DNA from: Faecalibacterium prausnitzii
GTDB lineage: Bacteria > Bacillota > Clostridia > Oscillospirales > Ruminococcaceae
NCBI RefSeq assembly: GCF_003324185.1
Contig: NZ_PXUP01000003.1
Span: forward strand, 62,001-126,000
Direction: 5' to 3'
Length of the DNA stretch: 64,000 bases
The position numbers and the translations under genes are program-made. This document shows positions 17,169 to 25,246 of the stretch, piece by piece (the stretch's first letter is position 1; every line of letters starts with the position of its first letter). The notes below the pieces were generated by a model. That model did no database searches. It was not told the origin of the DNA and was given only the letters and a program-made list of their open reading frames with translations.

Positions 17169-18539
17169 TTATCTCTGTGCCAGCGCTTTGCCTTTTGCGT
17201 AGTAGCGCTGCATTTCTTCCCGGGGAACCATATTTCCGCCGGTGGCCCAGACCAGATGGGTGGCGTTTGCCAGCGCACCGGCGGGCAGGGCGGTTTCGGT
17301 GTAAGCGCCAAGCAGCTGCCCGGGCTGGGTGAGCACCGGGCCGTACATTCCCGCCAGAGCACTGGGCTCAAGGAAAAGCTCTTCTGTATCAGCCAGCTGT
17401 GCCAGAAGGGTGTACATCCGCTCGTCCTGCAGGGTGTAGCAGCCGCTCATAAAGGGACGCATCAGCCCGCCCACAAAGCCGGAGGCGCGCCCCACGGCAA
17501 GACCATCGGCGGCGGTACGGTTATCGATGCCAAAGTCTTGCACACAGACGCTGCTGTTTTCGCCGGTAGCCATGCCCAGCATCATGCAGGGGGAGTGGGT
17601 GGGCTCGGCGAAGAAGCAGTGTGCGGCATCGCCGAACAGCATCTTCAGGCCAAAGGCCACGCCGCCGGGGCCACCGCCCACGCCGCAGGGCAGATAGGCG
17701 AAGAGGGGATGCTCCGCGTCCACGGTGACGCCCTGCGCGTCCAGCTGCTTTTTCAGCCGCAGGGCAGCCACAGCATAGCCCAGAAAGAGGGTCTTGGAGT
17801 TTTCGTCATCCACAAAGTGGCAGTGGGGGTCACCCGCCGCCAGCTTACGACCCTCGGTCACGGCGATGCTGTAATCAGAGGCGTACTCCACCACCTTGAC
17901 GCCCCGGCTGCGGAGCAGGTCTTTTTTCCATTGCCGCGCGTCAGCGGACATATGCACAGTGACCTGAAAGCCCAGCTTCGCGCTCATGATGCCGATGGAA
18001 AGCCCCAGATTGCCGGTGGAGCCCACCGCGATGGAATACTGTGAGAACAGCTTGCGGAAGCGCTCTTCTGCCAGAACGGCGTAGTTGTCGGTAAGGTGCA
18101 GCATCCCGCTGTGCAGGGCAATGTCCTCGGCGGTTTTCAGAACCTCGTAAATGCCGCCCCGCGCCTTGATGGAGCCGGAAATGGGCAGATGACTGTCCAA
18201 CTTGACCCATACCTGCCCGGCGACGGGGGTACCGCTGCGCTCCTCCAGCACTTTTTGCATCCGGGGGATGGGCTGAACAGGGGACTCGATGATGCCGCCC
18301 GCCGCAGCGGTCTCGGGAAAGACAACGGCAAGATAGGGCGCAAACCGCTCCAGCCGTGCGGCGGCGTCCTCAATGTCGGCCAAGCTCAGCGGGCAGGCAG
18401 CCGCAGCCTGTGCAAAGGGCAGCTTGTCCGGGTTTACCCATGCAGTCTCCTTCAGGGCGCAGAGGTCAGAGACCACGGGATATGCCGCGATCCAATCGGC
18501 AACAGAACGCCCGGCAATGCACTTGGTAGGTGAAACCAT
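17169..18539 (-). CDS. dsdA: D-serine ammonia-lyase
   Basis: PLP enzyme of 456 residues that deaminates D-serine to pyruvate and ammonia. The PLP lysine lies in [13 protein letters not shown], and the glycine-rich phosphate-binding loop is [15 protein letters not shown]. Length and motifs match DsdA rather than serine racemase. The ATG at 18539 has AAGGAGG upstream. The gene has a strong promoter of its own. No D-serine transporter or LysR-type dsdC is next to it. Detoxifying gut D-serine or using it as a nitrogen and carbon source are plausible roles. Confidence 0.93.
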   Translation of the reverse strand: MVSPTKCIAGRSVADWIAAYPVVSDLCALKETAWVNPDKLPFAQAAAACPLSLADIEDAAARLERFAPYLAVVFPETAAAGGIIESPVQPIPRMQKVLEERSGTPVAGQVWVKLDSHLPISGSIKARGGIYEVLKTAEDIALHSGMLHLTDNYAVLAEERFRKLFSQYSIAVGSTGNLGLSIGIMSAKLGFQVTVHMSADARQWKKDLLRSRGVKVVEYASDYSIAVTEGRKLAAGDPHCHFVDDENSKTLFLGYAVAALRLKKQLDAQGVTVDAEHPLFAYLPCGVGGGPGGVAFGLKMLFGDAAHCFFAEPTHSPCMMLGMATGENSSVCVQDFGIDNRTAADGLAVGRASGFVGGLMRPFMSGCYTLQDERMYTLLAQLADTEELFLEPSALAGMYGPVLTQPGQLLGAYTETALPAGALANATHLVWATGGNMVPREEMQRYYAKGKALAQR

Positions 18540-18609
18540 AGAGGATCCTCCTTTATATATAAAACCAGATGGCGCGCCCGGCGGTTTTTGCGGAGCGCTG
18601 CATGTCTTG

Positions 18610-18638
18610 AATATAAAGGTTTTTACAGGAATTGTCAA
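18610..18638 (-). promoter_or_regulatory. Promoter of dsdA
   Basis: On the minus strand, a consensus TTGACA (18633-18638), a 17-base spacer and TATATT (18610-18615). This is the only perfect -35 hexamer I found. Confidence 0.75.
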
Positions 18639-18663
18639 CCGGCTGCTTTTTGTGCCGGGCGGG

Positions 18664-18849
18664 TCAGAGCGCCACGATCTCGGTGGTCACCAGCTGCTGC
18701 TCTGCGCCGTAGTTCAGCTTCATGGCATAGTCGGTCAGGGCGCAGAATTCCTCTGCCTCCTTCCGGGTGGCAAAATAGTTTTCGGTAAGTACCTCGGAGC
18801 TGCCGCGGGCGTGGAAGATGGTCTTTACCACAAAGTTGCTTTCGTCCAT
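18664..18849 (-). CDS. Small hypothetical protein (61 residues)
   Basis: Soluble 61-residue protein with no signal or membrane segment, mixed acidic and hydrophobic ([16 protein letters not shown]...). AGAGAGG lies 7 bases before the ATG. It ends 26 bases upstream of the dsdA -35 element, so it may be read with dsdA or alone. A possible -10 (TATACT on the minus strand, 18909-18914) lies 60 bases upstream. No family recognised. Confidence 0.6.
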   Translation of the reverse strand: MDESNFVVKTIFHARGSSEVLTENYFATRKEAEEFCALTDYAMKLNYGAEQQLVTTEIVAL

Positions 18850-18936
18850 AGTGTGCCTCTCTTTTTCCGGTTGATGGGGAGATGCTGCCGTCCCTCGGTG
18901 TAATTGCAGTATAACAGGGCAAATGTACCACAGAAC

Positions 18937-18969
18937 GGACTTTTAACGGAAACAGGACATATTTTTACG
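18937..18969 (+). promoter_or_regulatory. Possible AraC-type regulator site upstream of uxuA
   Basis: AAACAGGACAT (18950-18960) is an 11-base match to the element in front of the GH28 and TRAP genes. Two half-sites (TTTTAACG at 18941 and TTTTTACG at 18962) are 21 bases apart, two helical turns. Unlike the other two copies it is not next to a visible -35 on the plus strand; the uxuA promoter is 150 bases downstream. Confidence 0.35.
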
Positions 18970-19057
18970 CAAACCGGTCGAAAAGCTGTGCTGACCGCAA
19001 GAACAGGAAAAGCTTGGAAGAAGAGCAGCACACTGCCCAAAAACCTTGTTAAAAAAC

Positions 19058-19112
19058 TGGCATTTTGCCATTTTTGTGTAAAGTATACAAGAATAAACAC
19101 AAAAAAATGGCA
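19058..19112. promoter_or_regulatory. Inverted repeats upstream of the uxuA promoter
   Basis: TGGCATTTTGCCA (19058-19070) is a perfect short palindrome. TGCCATTTTTGTGT (19066-19079) is inverted at 19097-19112 with two extra A residues. A GTATAC palindrome lies between them. The array ends 10 bases before the -35 and looks like an operator for a dimeric regulator of the GntR or LacI type. Which protein binds is unknown. Confidence 0.45.
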
Positions 19113-19121
19113 TTGTGCGTA

Positions 19122-19150
19122 TTGCTATTTTAAAACTGATATATTAGAAT
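19122..19150 (+). promoter_or_regulatory. Promoter of uxuA-uxuB
   Basis: TTGCTA (19122-19127), a 17-base spacer and TAGAAT (19145-19150), 70 bases upstream of the uxuA start. Of the 370 bases between the small minus-strand gene and uxuA, the remainder (about 18970-19055) shows nothing I can name. Confidence 0.65.
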
Positions 19151-19219
19151 ATAAGCAAGAAGAGCGTGCAGGCGTACTGCGCGTGCCATAAGATAAATAA
19201 CGACAGGAGGAACTTCTCT

Positions 19220-20317
19220 ATGCCTATGAAAATGGGTTGGCGCTGGTATGGCGAGGGCAACGACCCCGTCACCCTGAGCGACATCAAGCAGATCCCCGGC
19301 GTGACCAGCATCGTCTGGGCACTGCACAACAAGATGCCCGGCGAGATCTGGGAAATCGACGAGATCCAGAAGGTTGCAGACCAGATCCACGCCTACGGCT
19401 TTGATATGGATGTTGTCGAGTCCGTCAACGTGCACGACGATATCAAGATCGGTCTGCCCACCCGCGACCAGTATATCGAGAACTACAAGCAGTGTATCCG
19501 CAACCTGTCCAAGTTCGGCGTCAAGGTCATCTGCTACAACTTCATGCCCATCTTCGACTGGACCCGTACCGACCTGTTCCACCCGGTAGGCGATGGCTCC
19601 ACCGCACTGTTCTACGAGAAGGACAAGATCAAGGGCGATTACAAGGCGATGGCTGAGTATATCATGTCCTTCACCGAGAAGTATAATATGACCTTCCCCG
19701 GCTGGGAGCCGGAGCGCATGGCAAAGCTGGACGAGCTGTTCAAGGCCTACGCCCCTGTCACCAAGGAGAAGCTGTGGGAGAACCTGAAGTACTTCCTGGA
19801 AGCTCTGATGCCCACCTGCCACGAGTGCGACATCAAGATGGCCATCCACATGGACGATCCTCCTTGGGATATCTTCGGCCTGCCCCGCCTGCTGGTGGAC
19901 GAGCCCAGCATCGACCGCTTCCTGAAGATGGTGGACGATCCGTACAACTGCCTGACCCTGTGCACCGGCAGCCTGAACGCAAACCCCAACAATAACTGTG
20001 CCGAGATCATCCGCAAGCACTGCGACCGCATTGCCTTCGGCCACGTCCGCAATATCCACCACTTCCCCAACGGCGACTTCTCTGAGGCTGCGCACCGCGA
20101 CTGCTGCGGCGAGACCGGCATCATTGAGGTGATGCGCGCTTACCATGACTGCGGCTTTGAGGGCTACATCCGTCCTGACCACGGCCGTCAGCTGTGGGAG
20201 GAAGGCCCCGGCGTCTGCCGCCCCGGCTATGGCAAGTATGACCGTGCTCTGGGCATCCAGTATATGCTGGGTATCTGGGATCTGCTGGACCGTCTGGATG
20301 AAGAAAAGAAGGGCTGA
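19220..20317 (+). CDS. uxuA: Mannonate dehydratase
   Basis: Dehydrates D-mannonate to 2-keto-3-deoxygluconate in glucuronate breakdown. The 365-residue protein starts MPMKMGWRWYG and has the family segments CYNFMPIFDWTRT, HMDDPPWDIFGLPR and HFPNGDFSEAAHRDC, which carry metal-binding His and Cys residues. The ATG at 19220 has AGGAGG 9 bases upstream. Codon use is strongly biased, suggesting high expression. The stop overlaps an ATG of the next gene. The upstream isomerase (UxaC) and KDG kinase/aldolase are not in the window. Confidence 0.96.
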   Translation: MPMKMGWRWYGEGNDPVTLSDIKQIPGVTSIVWALHNKMPGEIWEIDEIQKVADQIHAYGFDMDVVESVNVHDDIKIGLPTRDQYIENYKQCIRNLSKFGVKVICYNFMPIFDWTRTDLFHPVGDGSTALFYEKDKIKGDYKAMAEYIMSFTEKYNMTFPGWEPERMAKLDELFKAYAPVTKEKLWENLKYFLEALMPTCHECDIKMAIHMDDPPWDIFGLPRLLVDEPSIDRFLKMVDDPYNCLTLCTGSLNANPNNNCAEIIRKHCDRIAFGHVRNIHHFPNGDFSEAAHRDCCGETGIIEVMRAYHDCGFEGYIRPDHGRQLWEEGPGVCRPGYGKYDRALGIQYMLGIWDLLDRLDEEKKG

Positions 20318-20322
20318 TGATT

Positions 20323-21909
20323 ATGAAGCTGTCTGATATCAAAAACGGCAATCTGTCCGCCGAGTGGGCAGAAAAGGGCTACGAGCTGCCCAAATTCGAC
20401 ATCGAGGCTGTCAAGGCCAAGACCCACGCCGAGCCCACTTGGGTGCACTTCGGTGCCGGCAACATCTTCCGCGCTTTCCCCGCTGCCGTGCTGAACGATG
20501 CACTGAACAGCGGCAAGTACGACCGCGGCGTCATCGTGGCTGAAAGCTTCGACTACGAGATCATCGATAAGGCTTACCAGCCCTACGATAACCTGAGCCT
20601 GCTGGTTTGCCTGAAGTCCACCGGCGAGATCGAGAAGAAGGTCATCGCTTCCGTTACCGAGAGCTTGAAGGCTGACTACTCCTTCGGTGCCGACTGGGCA
20701 CGTCTGGTGGAGATCTTCCAGAACCCCAGCCTGCAGATGATCTCCTTTACCATCACCGAGAAGGGCTACGGCGTTGCTCCCGCTGATCTGGAGCGCGGCC
20801 TGACCCCCGTGCTGGCCATGGGCAAGGTCACCGCTCTGCTGTACGAGCGCTTCAAGGCCGGCAAGCTGCCCCTGACCGTGCAGAGCATGGATAACTGCTC
20901 TCACAACGGCGATAAGGTCAAGACTGCCGTCCACGCCTACGCTGCAAAGTGGGTGGAGCAGGGTCTGGTGCCCGCCGAGTTCCTGGCCTATGTGCAGGAC
21001 GAGACCAAGATCACCTTCCCCTGGAGCATGATCGATAAGATCACCCCGCGCCCGGACGCAAAGGTGCAGGAAATGCTGGCAAAGGACGGCTTTGAGGACA
21101 ACTACACCATCGTGACCGAGAAGCACACCTTCACCGCTCCCTTCGTCAACGCCGAGGAGACCCAGTACCTGTGCATCGAGGATCACTACACCAACGGTCG
21201 TCCTCCGCTGGAACTGGGCGGTGTGCTGTACTGCGACCGCGAGACCGTGGACAAGATCGAGAAGATGAAGGTCTGCACCTGCCTGAACCCCCTGCACACT
21301 GCCATGTCCATCTATGGTTGCATGCTGGGTTACAACCTCATCTCTGCCGAGATGGCAGACGAGGATCTGCGCTCCTTTATCCAGAAGATCGGCTATATCG
21401 AGGCTATGCCTGTTGTGGTCGATCCCGGCGTGCTGAACCCCTACGAGTTCATCGGCGCTGTCATCAACCGCCGTCTGCCCAACCCCTTCATGCCCGATGC
21501 TCCCCAGCGTATCGCTACCGATACCTCTCAGAAGCTGGCTATCCGCTTCGGCGAGACCATCAAGGCTTACGAGGAGCGCGGTCTGGACAAGTCCAACCTT
21601 GTGTTGATCCCGCTGGTGCTGGCAGGCTATGCCCGCTACCTGAAGGGCATCGACGACAACGGCCAGCCCTTCGAGATCTCTCCCGATCCGCTGCTGGCTG
21701 AGCTGCAGGCCATCGTCAACCCCTTGGAGGTCAAGGAAGGCGAGCAGGACTTCAGCTGCCTGAAGGCTCTGTACAGCCGTGCCGATGTGTTCGGCGTGGA
21801 TCTGTACGCCGTCGGTCTTGGCGAAAAGATCGAGGGCATGGTCAAGGAGCTGTACGCTGGTAACGGCGCAGTGCGCAAGACCCTGCACAAGTACACCCTC
21901 GCCCGCTAA
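20323..21909 (+). CDS. uxuB: Fructuronate reductase (mannitol dehydrogenase family)
   Basis: NAD-dependent long-chain dehydrogenase of 528 residues. It starts with a Rossmann segment (WVHFGAGNIFRAFPAA). The catalytic segment of the polyol dehydrogenase family is recognisable as MIDKITPRPD, and CLNPLHTAMSIYG lies further on. Next to uxuA the likely reaction is D-fructuronate to D-mannonate. The tagaturonate-specific branch is less likely because altronate dehydratase is missing here. The ATG at 20323 has AAGGG 9 bases upstream; the ATG at 20317 overlaps the uxuA stop and is closer to that site. Confidence 0.9.
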   Translation: MKLSDIKNGNLSAEWAEKGYELPKFDIEAVKAKTHAEPTWVHFGAGNIFRAFPAAVLNDALNSGKYDRGVIVAESFDYEIIDKAYQPYDNLSLLVCLKSTGEIEKKVIASVTESLKADYSFGADWARLVEIFQNPSLQMISFTITEKGYGVAPADLERGLTPVLAMGKVTALLYERFKAGKLPLTVQSMDNCSHNGDKVKTAVHAYAAKWVEQGLVPAEFLAYVQDETKITFPWSMIDKITPRPDAKVQEMLAKDGFEDNYTIVTEKHTFTAPFVNAEETQYLCIEDHYTNGRPPLELGGVLYCDRETVDKIEKMKVCTCLNPLHTAMSIYGCMLGYNLISAEMADEDLRSFIQKIGYIEAMPVVVDPGVLNPYEFIGAVINRRLPNPFMPDAPQRIATDTSQKLAIRFGETIKAYEERGLDKSNLVLIPLVLAGYARYLKGIDDNGQPFEISPDPLLAELQAIVNPLEVKEGEQDFSCLKALYSRADVFGVDLYAVGLGEKIEGMVKELYAGNGAVRKTLHKYTLAR

Positions 21910-21932
21910 AACTTTATAACGCTATTTCCGTG

Positions 21933-21975
21933 ACCCACGCTGCGCTTTTGCTTTGCCGCAGCGTGGGTTTTTGTT
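21933..21975 (+). terminator. Terminator of uxuA-uxuB
   Basis: ACCCACGCTGCG (21933-21944) and CGCAGCGTGGGT (21957-21968) form a perfect 12-base stem followed by TTTTTG. Confidence 0.85.
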
Positions 21976-21993
21976 TTGTGAAAATTGTTATGT

Positions 21994-22030
21994 AAAAATA
22001 GAATCCCGGAGCGTCCACAGACGCTCCGGG
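21994..22030 (-). terminator. Terminator of the YcxB-like gene
   Basis: CCCGGAGCGTC (22005-22015) and GACGCTCCGGG (22020-22030) form the stem. On the minus strand it is followed by ATTCTATTTTTAC. Confidence 0.75.
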
Positions 22031-22062
22031 AGTTCGAAAGAAAAATAGATTTTCCGCTGCCC

Positions 22063-22593
22063 TTATTTCCGGCAGTCGTGCAGGCTGGCGGCGGGCAGGG
22101 CGCTGCTCAGCAGGCTCCATGCGGCATCCATGCTCTCGTTCAGCAGATAGGCCTGATTCTTCTGGACGTAGATGTACACCGCCTCTTTGGTGCGGTAGGC
22201 GCAGTACACGGTGTTCCAAGTGTAGCGGTTGGTGGGCTCGGTCTTGTTCTGCTCACCGGCCATCCAGACCGAAAGCCCGGCGGCGTCCAGTTCCAGCCGG
22301 TAGAAGGGACGGGGCAGACCCAGCTTTTTGATCTGCTTGGAGAGGTTGGCAAAGAAGGTACCGAAGTATACGGCGGGCAGACCGATGGCTACGATGGCCA
22401 GCACGGCGGTCAAAAGCCCGGCACCCTCCCGCTTGCCGATCTGGCTCAGGCAGATGCCGGCACACACCAGCAGAATGGCGGTGAACACCGCCGGACGCTG
22501 CCAGCCCTTGTTGTGGCGCAGCAGGTCAAAAGATGCAAAATCGTGAAAGCTTTTTTCGTCCATCTGAACGGAAACGCAAATATTCTGGGTCAT
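22063..22593 (-). CDS. YcxB-like membrane protein
   Basis: Protein of 176 residues. Two hydrophobic segments lie at about residues 35-52 and 60-80. They are followed by a soluble domain with YRLELDAAGLSVW and a Tyr/Trp-rich strand pattern, as in the YcxB-like domain of Firmicutes membrane proteins. Function unknown. The ATG at 22593 has AAGGAGG 8 bases upstream. The gene is convergent with uxuB and divergent from the sensor kinase, with no evident link to the uronate genes. Confidence 0.65.
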   Translation of the reverse strand: MTQNICVSVQMDEKSFHDFASFDLLRHNKGWQRPAVFTAILLVCAGICLSQIGKREGAGLLTAVLAIVAIGLPAVYFGTFFANLSKQIKKLGLPRPFYRLELDAAGLSVWMAGEQNKTEPTNRYTWNTVYCAYRTKEAVYIYVQKNQAYLLNESMDAAWSLLSSALPAASLHDCRK

Positions 22594-22676
22594 AAAGTTA
22601 CCCTCCTTTTTGGGCATAGTACCACATTTACCGGCAAGAAGCAAGCAAAAGATGCATCGGCGGCGGTGCATCCGGC

Positions 22677-22706
22677 TTGCAAACCGCCCGCAAGGCGTGG
22701 TAAAAT
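22677..22706 (+). promoter_or_regulatory. Possible promoter of the sensor kinase operon
   Basis: TTGCAA (22677-22682), an 18-base spacer and TAAAAT (22701-22706). It lies just upstream of the 160-base palindromic element, so the transcript would run through that element before reaching the kinase gene at 22905. Confidence 0.45.
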
Positions 22707-22720
22707 AAGATATTATCTGG

Positions 22721-22880
22721 GGTGTATCTGAAAAGTCGAAAATTTAGTCTATTTCTACAAGCACAGCTGGCTTTTGCGTGAATCAGCCTTGAAATCCACA
22801 AAGGATTCCTGCGGCTATTTGCCTTAAATCCCGCTTGTGCTTGCGAAATATTCGTCATTTTCTTTGTTTTCAGATACACC
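22721..22880. repeat. 160-base palindromic element (MITE-like)
   Basis: GGTGTATCTGAAAA (22721-22734) is perfectly inverted as TTTTCAGATACACC (22867-22880). The similarity continues inwards: each arm is 45 bases and ends at AAGCACA (22759-22765) or TGTGCTT (22836-22842). A further small hairpin (ATCCACAAAGGAT) sits in the middle. There is no ORF of its own and no clear target-site duplication. It looks like a non-autonomous repeat; as RNA it would fold into one long hairpin in the leader of the kinase mRNA. Confidence 0.7.
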
Positions 22881-22904
22881 TTACGAAAAAGGGGGAAGCC
22901 TTGC

Positions 22905-24434
22905 ATGGAAAAGCGCAACTGGAAGCACATCGTTACGCTCAAGCAGCGCATGGTGCTGTGTCTGGCAGCATTTTTTGCGGCCTTTGCATTGCAGCTTGCC
23001 CTGAACGGCTATCAGGCACGGGCGGTGCAGCAGGTGCAGGACGACCAGATGGGCAACTTTAACGCCATCAGCCGCTTTCAGGGCGGTGTGGAAAGCTCCA
23101 TCAGCATTCTGGAAGCGTACCGCTGGGAGAACGGCGAGACTGAGGAAATGCTGGAAAAGCTTCAGGCAGCCTGCTCCACCAGCAACGCATGGCTGTGGCG
23201 CATCCGATCCAATATGGACGGCTTGCAGAACGTCAGCGATGAGCAGTGGGTGCTGTACGGCGCGGTGGAGACCACCTACGGCAGCTACAACACCCTGCTG
23301 GAAGAGCTGGAAGGCTACCTTTCCAGTGGGCAGGAAGCAAAGGCTTCCCAGCTGTACTACAACAAGGTCTCGGTCTGCGGCGGGTATCTGAGCCAGTACA
23401 CCATGCAGCTGCTGAAAGCCTCGATCTTGGATGCCCAGACTACTTACACCGAGATCTCGGAGCTGGGCGAGCGGATCGCCCTGATGCAGATCGTGGTGGT
23501 GGCACTGTGCGTGGCGCTGGGCTGTGCCTCCGGTCTGATGGTCATGCGGCTGCTGACTCCGGTGTCTCAGATGATCGTGGCCTCCCGCGCTATCAGCCGC
23601 AGCCAGTTCGATACCCCGGACATCCCGCTGCCCAAGCAGCCGGAGATCGGCCAGCTGGCGGAGTCCTTCAACCGCATGAAGCACTCTATGGCGCAGCAGG
23701 TGAACACCCTGCAGGAGAAAAACGAGATCGAGCGGGAGCTGCATCGCCAAAAGACCGAGGCGCTGGAACTGCAGAACCGCATGGAGCGCAGCCGGTTGCA
23801 GCAGCTGCGCAGCCAGATCGACCCGCATTTTCTGTTCAACACCCTGAACGTCATCCAGCAGATGGCGGGCACAGAGTCCGCCTACCGCACGCAGGCGCTC
23901 ATCATGGCGCTTTCCCATCTGCTGCGTTACAGCCTGATGAGCAACGATGAGCAGGTGCCCCTCTCCCGGGAGGTGCGCGTTGTGGATGAGTACTATTCCA
24001 TCTACCATGTGCGCTTTGGCGACCGGGTGCAGATGGAGTGGGCGTTCTCGGATTCACTGGACCTGACCGAGACGATGGTGCCGTCCTTTATCTTGCAGCC
24101 CATCGTGGAAAACGCTTTCAAGCACGGCATCTGCCCCAAGGAAGAGGGCGGCGTGGTGCGCATCCGCATGATCCCCCTGCGGGAAAAAGGTCTGCTGTGC
24201 ATCCGGGTACTGGACAACGGCATGGGCATTGAGCCGGAGCAGCTGCAGCAGCTGCGCACGGCACTGGAGCAGCCCGCGCCCCGCTGGGAGCATATCGGTA
24301 TTTATAACGTGGCCGCCCGCCTGCGGCTGCTGGATGCCCGCTGCCGGGTGGTGGTGCGCTCCCGGCCGGGGCGGGGAACTGCGGTGATCCTGTATCTGCC
24401 GCTGGTGGAGAATGAGGAGGAATTTGAGGAATGA
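22905..24434 (+). CDS. Sensor histidine kinase, YesM/LytS type
   Basis: Membrane kinase of 509 residues. Two membrane segments (about 15-36 and 190-214) enclose an extracytoplasmic sensing region of about 150 residues, rich in Gln and coiled-coil-like. A HAMP segment follows (about 215-270). The phospho-acceptor is His308 in QIDPHFLFNTLN, typical of the His_kinase subfamily that pairs with AraC-type regulators. The ATPase N-box and G-box (VENAFKHGI, DNGMGIEPEQ) are present. The ATG has AAGGGGGAAG upstream. The last four bases overlap the regulator gene. Inferred role: sensing a uronate through the lipoprotein encoded third. Confidence 0.93.
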   Translation: MEKRNWKHIVTLKQRMVLCLAAFFAAFALQLALNGYQARAVQQVQDDQMGNFNAISRFQGGVESSISILEAYRWENGETEEMLEKLQAACSTSNAWLWRIRSNMDGLQNVSDEQWVLYGAVETTYGSYNTLLEELEGYLSSGQEAKASQLYYNKVSVCGGYLSQYTMQLLKASILDAQTTYTEISELGERIALMQIVVVALCVALGCASGLMVMRLLTPVSQMIVASRAISRSQFDTPDIPLPKQPEIGQLAESFNRMKHSMAQQVNTLQEKNEIERELHRQKTEALELQNRMERSRLQQLRSQIDPHFLFNTLNVIQQMAGTESAYRTQALIMALSHLLRYSLMSNDEQVPLSREVRVVDEYYSIYHVRFGDRVQMEWAFSDSLDLTETMVPSFILQPIVENAFKHGICPKEEGGVVRIRMIPLREKGLLCIRVLDNGMGIEPEQLQQLRTALEQPAPRWEHIGIYNVAARLRLLDARCRVVVRSRPGRGTAVILYLPLVENEEEFEE

Positions 24435-25246
24435 TTCGTCTGTTGATCGCGGATGATGAGAGAATGGAGCGGGAGGCGCTGGCGGATATCGTCATGCGCC
24501 GGTTCGAGCATGAGGTGACGGTGGAGATGGCGGAAAATGGCCGCAAAGCCGCCGACACCGCTGTGCTCTGGGAAGCAGACCTGATTTTGATGGACATTGA
24601 GATGCCGGGCATGAACGGCCTGGATGCCGCCCGCGCGGTGCTGGAGCAGCGGCCGGAGTGCAAGGTGATCTTCATCACGGCGTACAGCCTGTTCCAGTAC
24701 GCCCACGAGGCGGTGCATCTGGGTGCCTGCGACTATCTGCTGAAGCCGGTGGACCCGGACGAGACCGAGGCCGCCATCCGCCGCGCTATCCGGCAGATCG
24801 AGGCCGGCCGCCGCTTGGCCGAGCTGGCTGCGGAAGCCCCGGAGCCGGAAACCGCCCCGGAGCAGGAGACCGAGCCCGCCGGGGAAGGGGAGAGCGACCG
24901 CAACGCACTGGTGATGGACCATGTGCGCAAGTATATGGAAGATAACTATATGGCAGACCTCTCGCTGGACAGCGTGAGCGAAATTTTGCACATCAGCCCG
25001 GCGTACCTTTCGGCGCAGTTCAAAAAATACCAGAAGATGAATTTTCTGGACTGTCTGACCGAGCTGCGCATCAACGCAGCTAAAGAACTGCTGGCCGACC
25101 CCTTCCGCTCCGCAGCGGAGGTAGCCTCTATGGTGGGCTACGAGGACGCCAGTTACTTTGCCCGCGCCTTTAAAAAGCGCACCGGCATGACCCCCACCCA
25201 GTACCGGAAGGAAGCGGCAAAGGCAGCCCGGGAGGCGCGGCTGTGA
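24431..25246 (+). CDS. Response regulator with AraC-type DNA-binding domain
   Basis: Protein of 271 residues. The receiver domain (1-120) has the acidic pocket IADDE and phospho-acceptor Asp55 in LMDIEMPGMNG, with Lys in LLKPVD. An acidic Pro/Glu-rich linker (about 135-155) leads to two helix-turn-helix units of the AraC family (about 165-265; VASMVGYEDASYFARAFKKR is the signature region). Start and stop overlap the kinase and lipoprotein genes by four bases each. It is the best local candidate to bind the repeated element upstream of the GH28 and TRAP genes. Confidence 0.95.
   Translation: MIRLLIADDERMEREALADIVMRRFEHEVTVEMAENGRKAADTAVLWEADLILMDIEMPGMNGLDAARAVLEQRPECKVIFITAYSLFQYAHEAVHLGACDYLLKPVDPDETEAAIRRAIRQIEAGRRLAELAAEAPEPETAPEQETEPAGEGESDRNALVMDHVRKYMEDNYMADLSLDSVSEILHISPAYLSAQFKKYQKMNFLDCLTELRINAAKELLADPFRSAAEVASMVGYEDASYFARAFKKRTGMTPTQYRKEAAKAAREARL

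Noticed and set aside
22721-22880. Insertion sequence
   Set aside because: The element has inverted ends but no transposase frame and no clear target duplication, so it is listed as a non-autonomous repeat.
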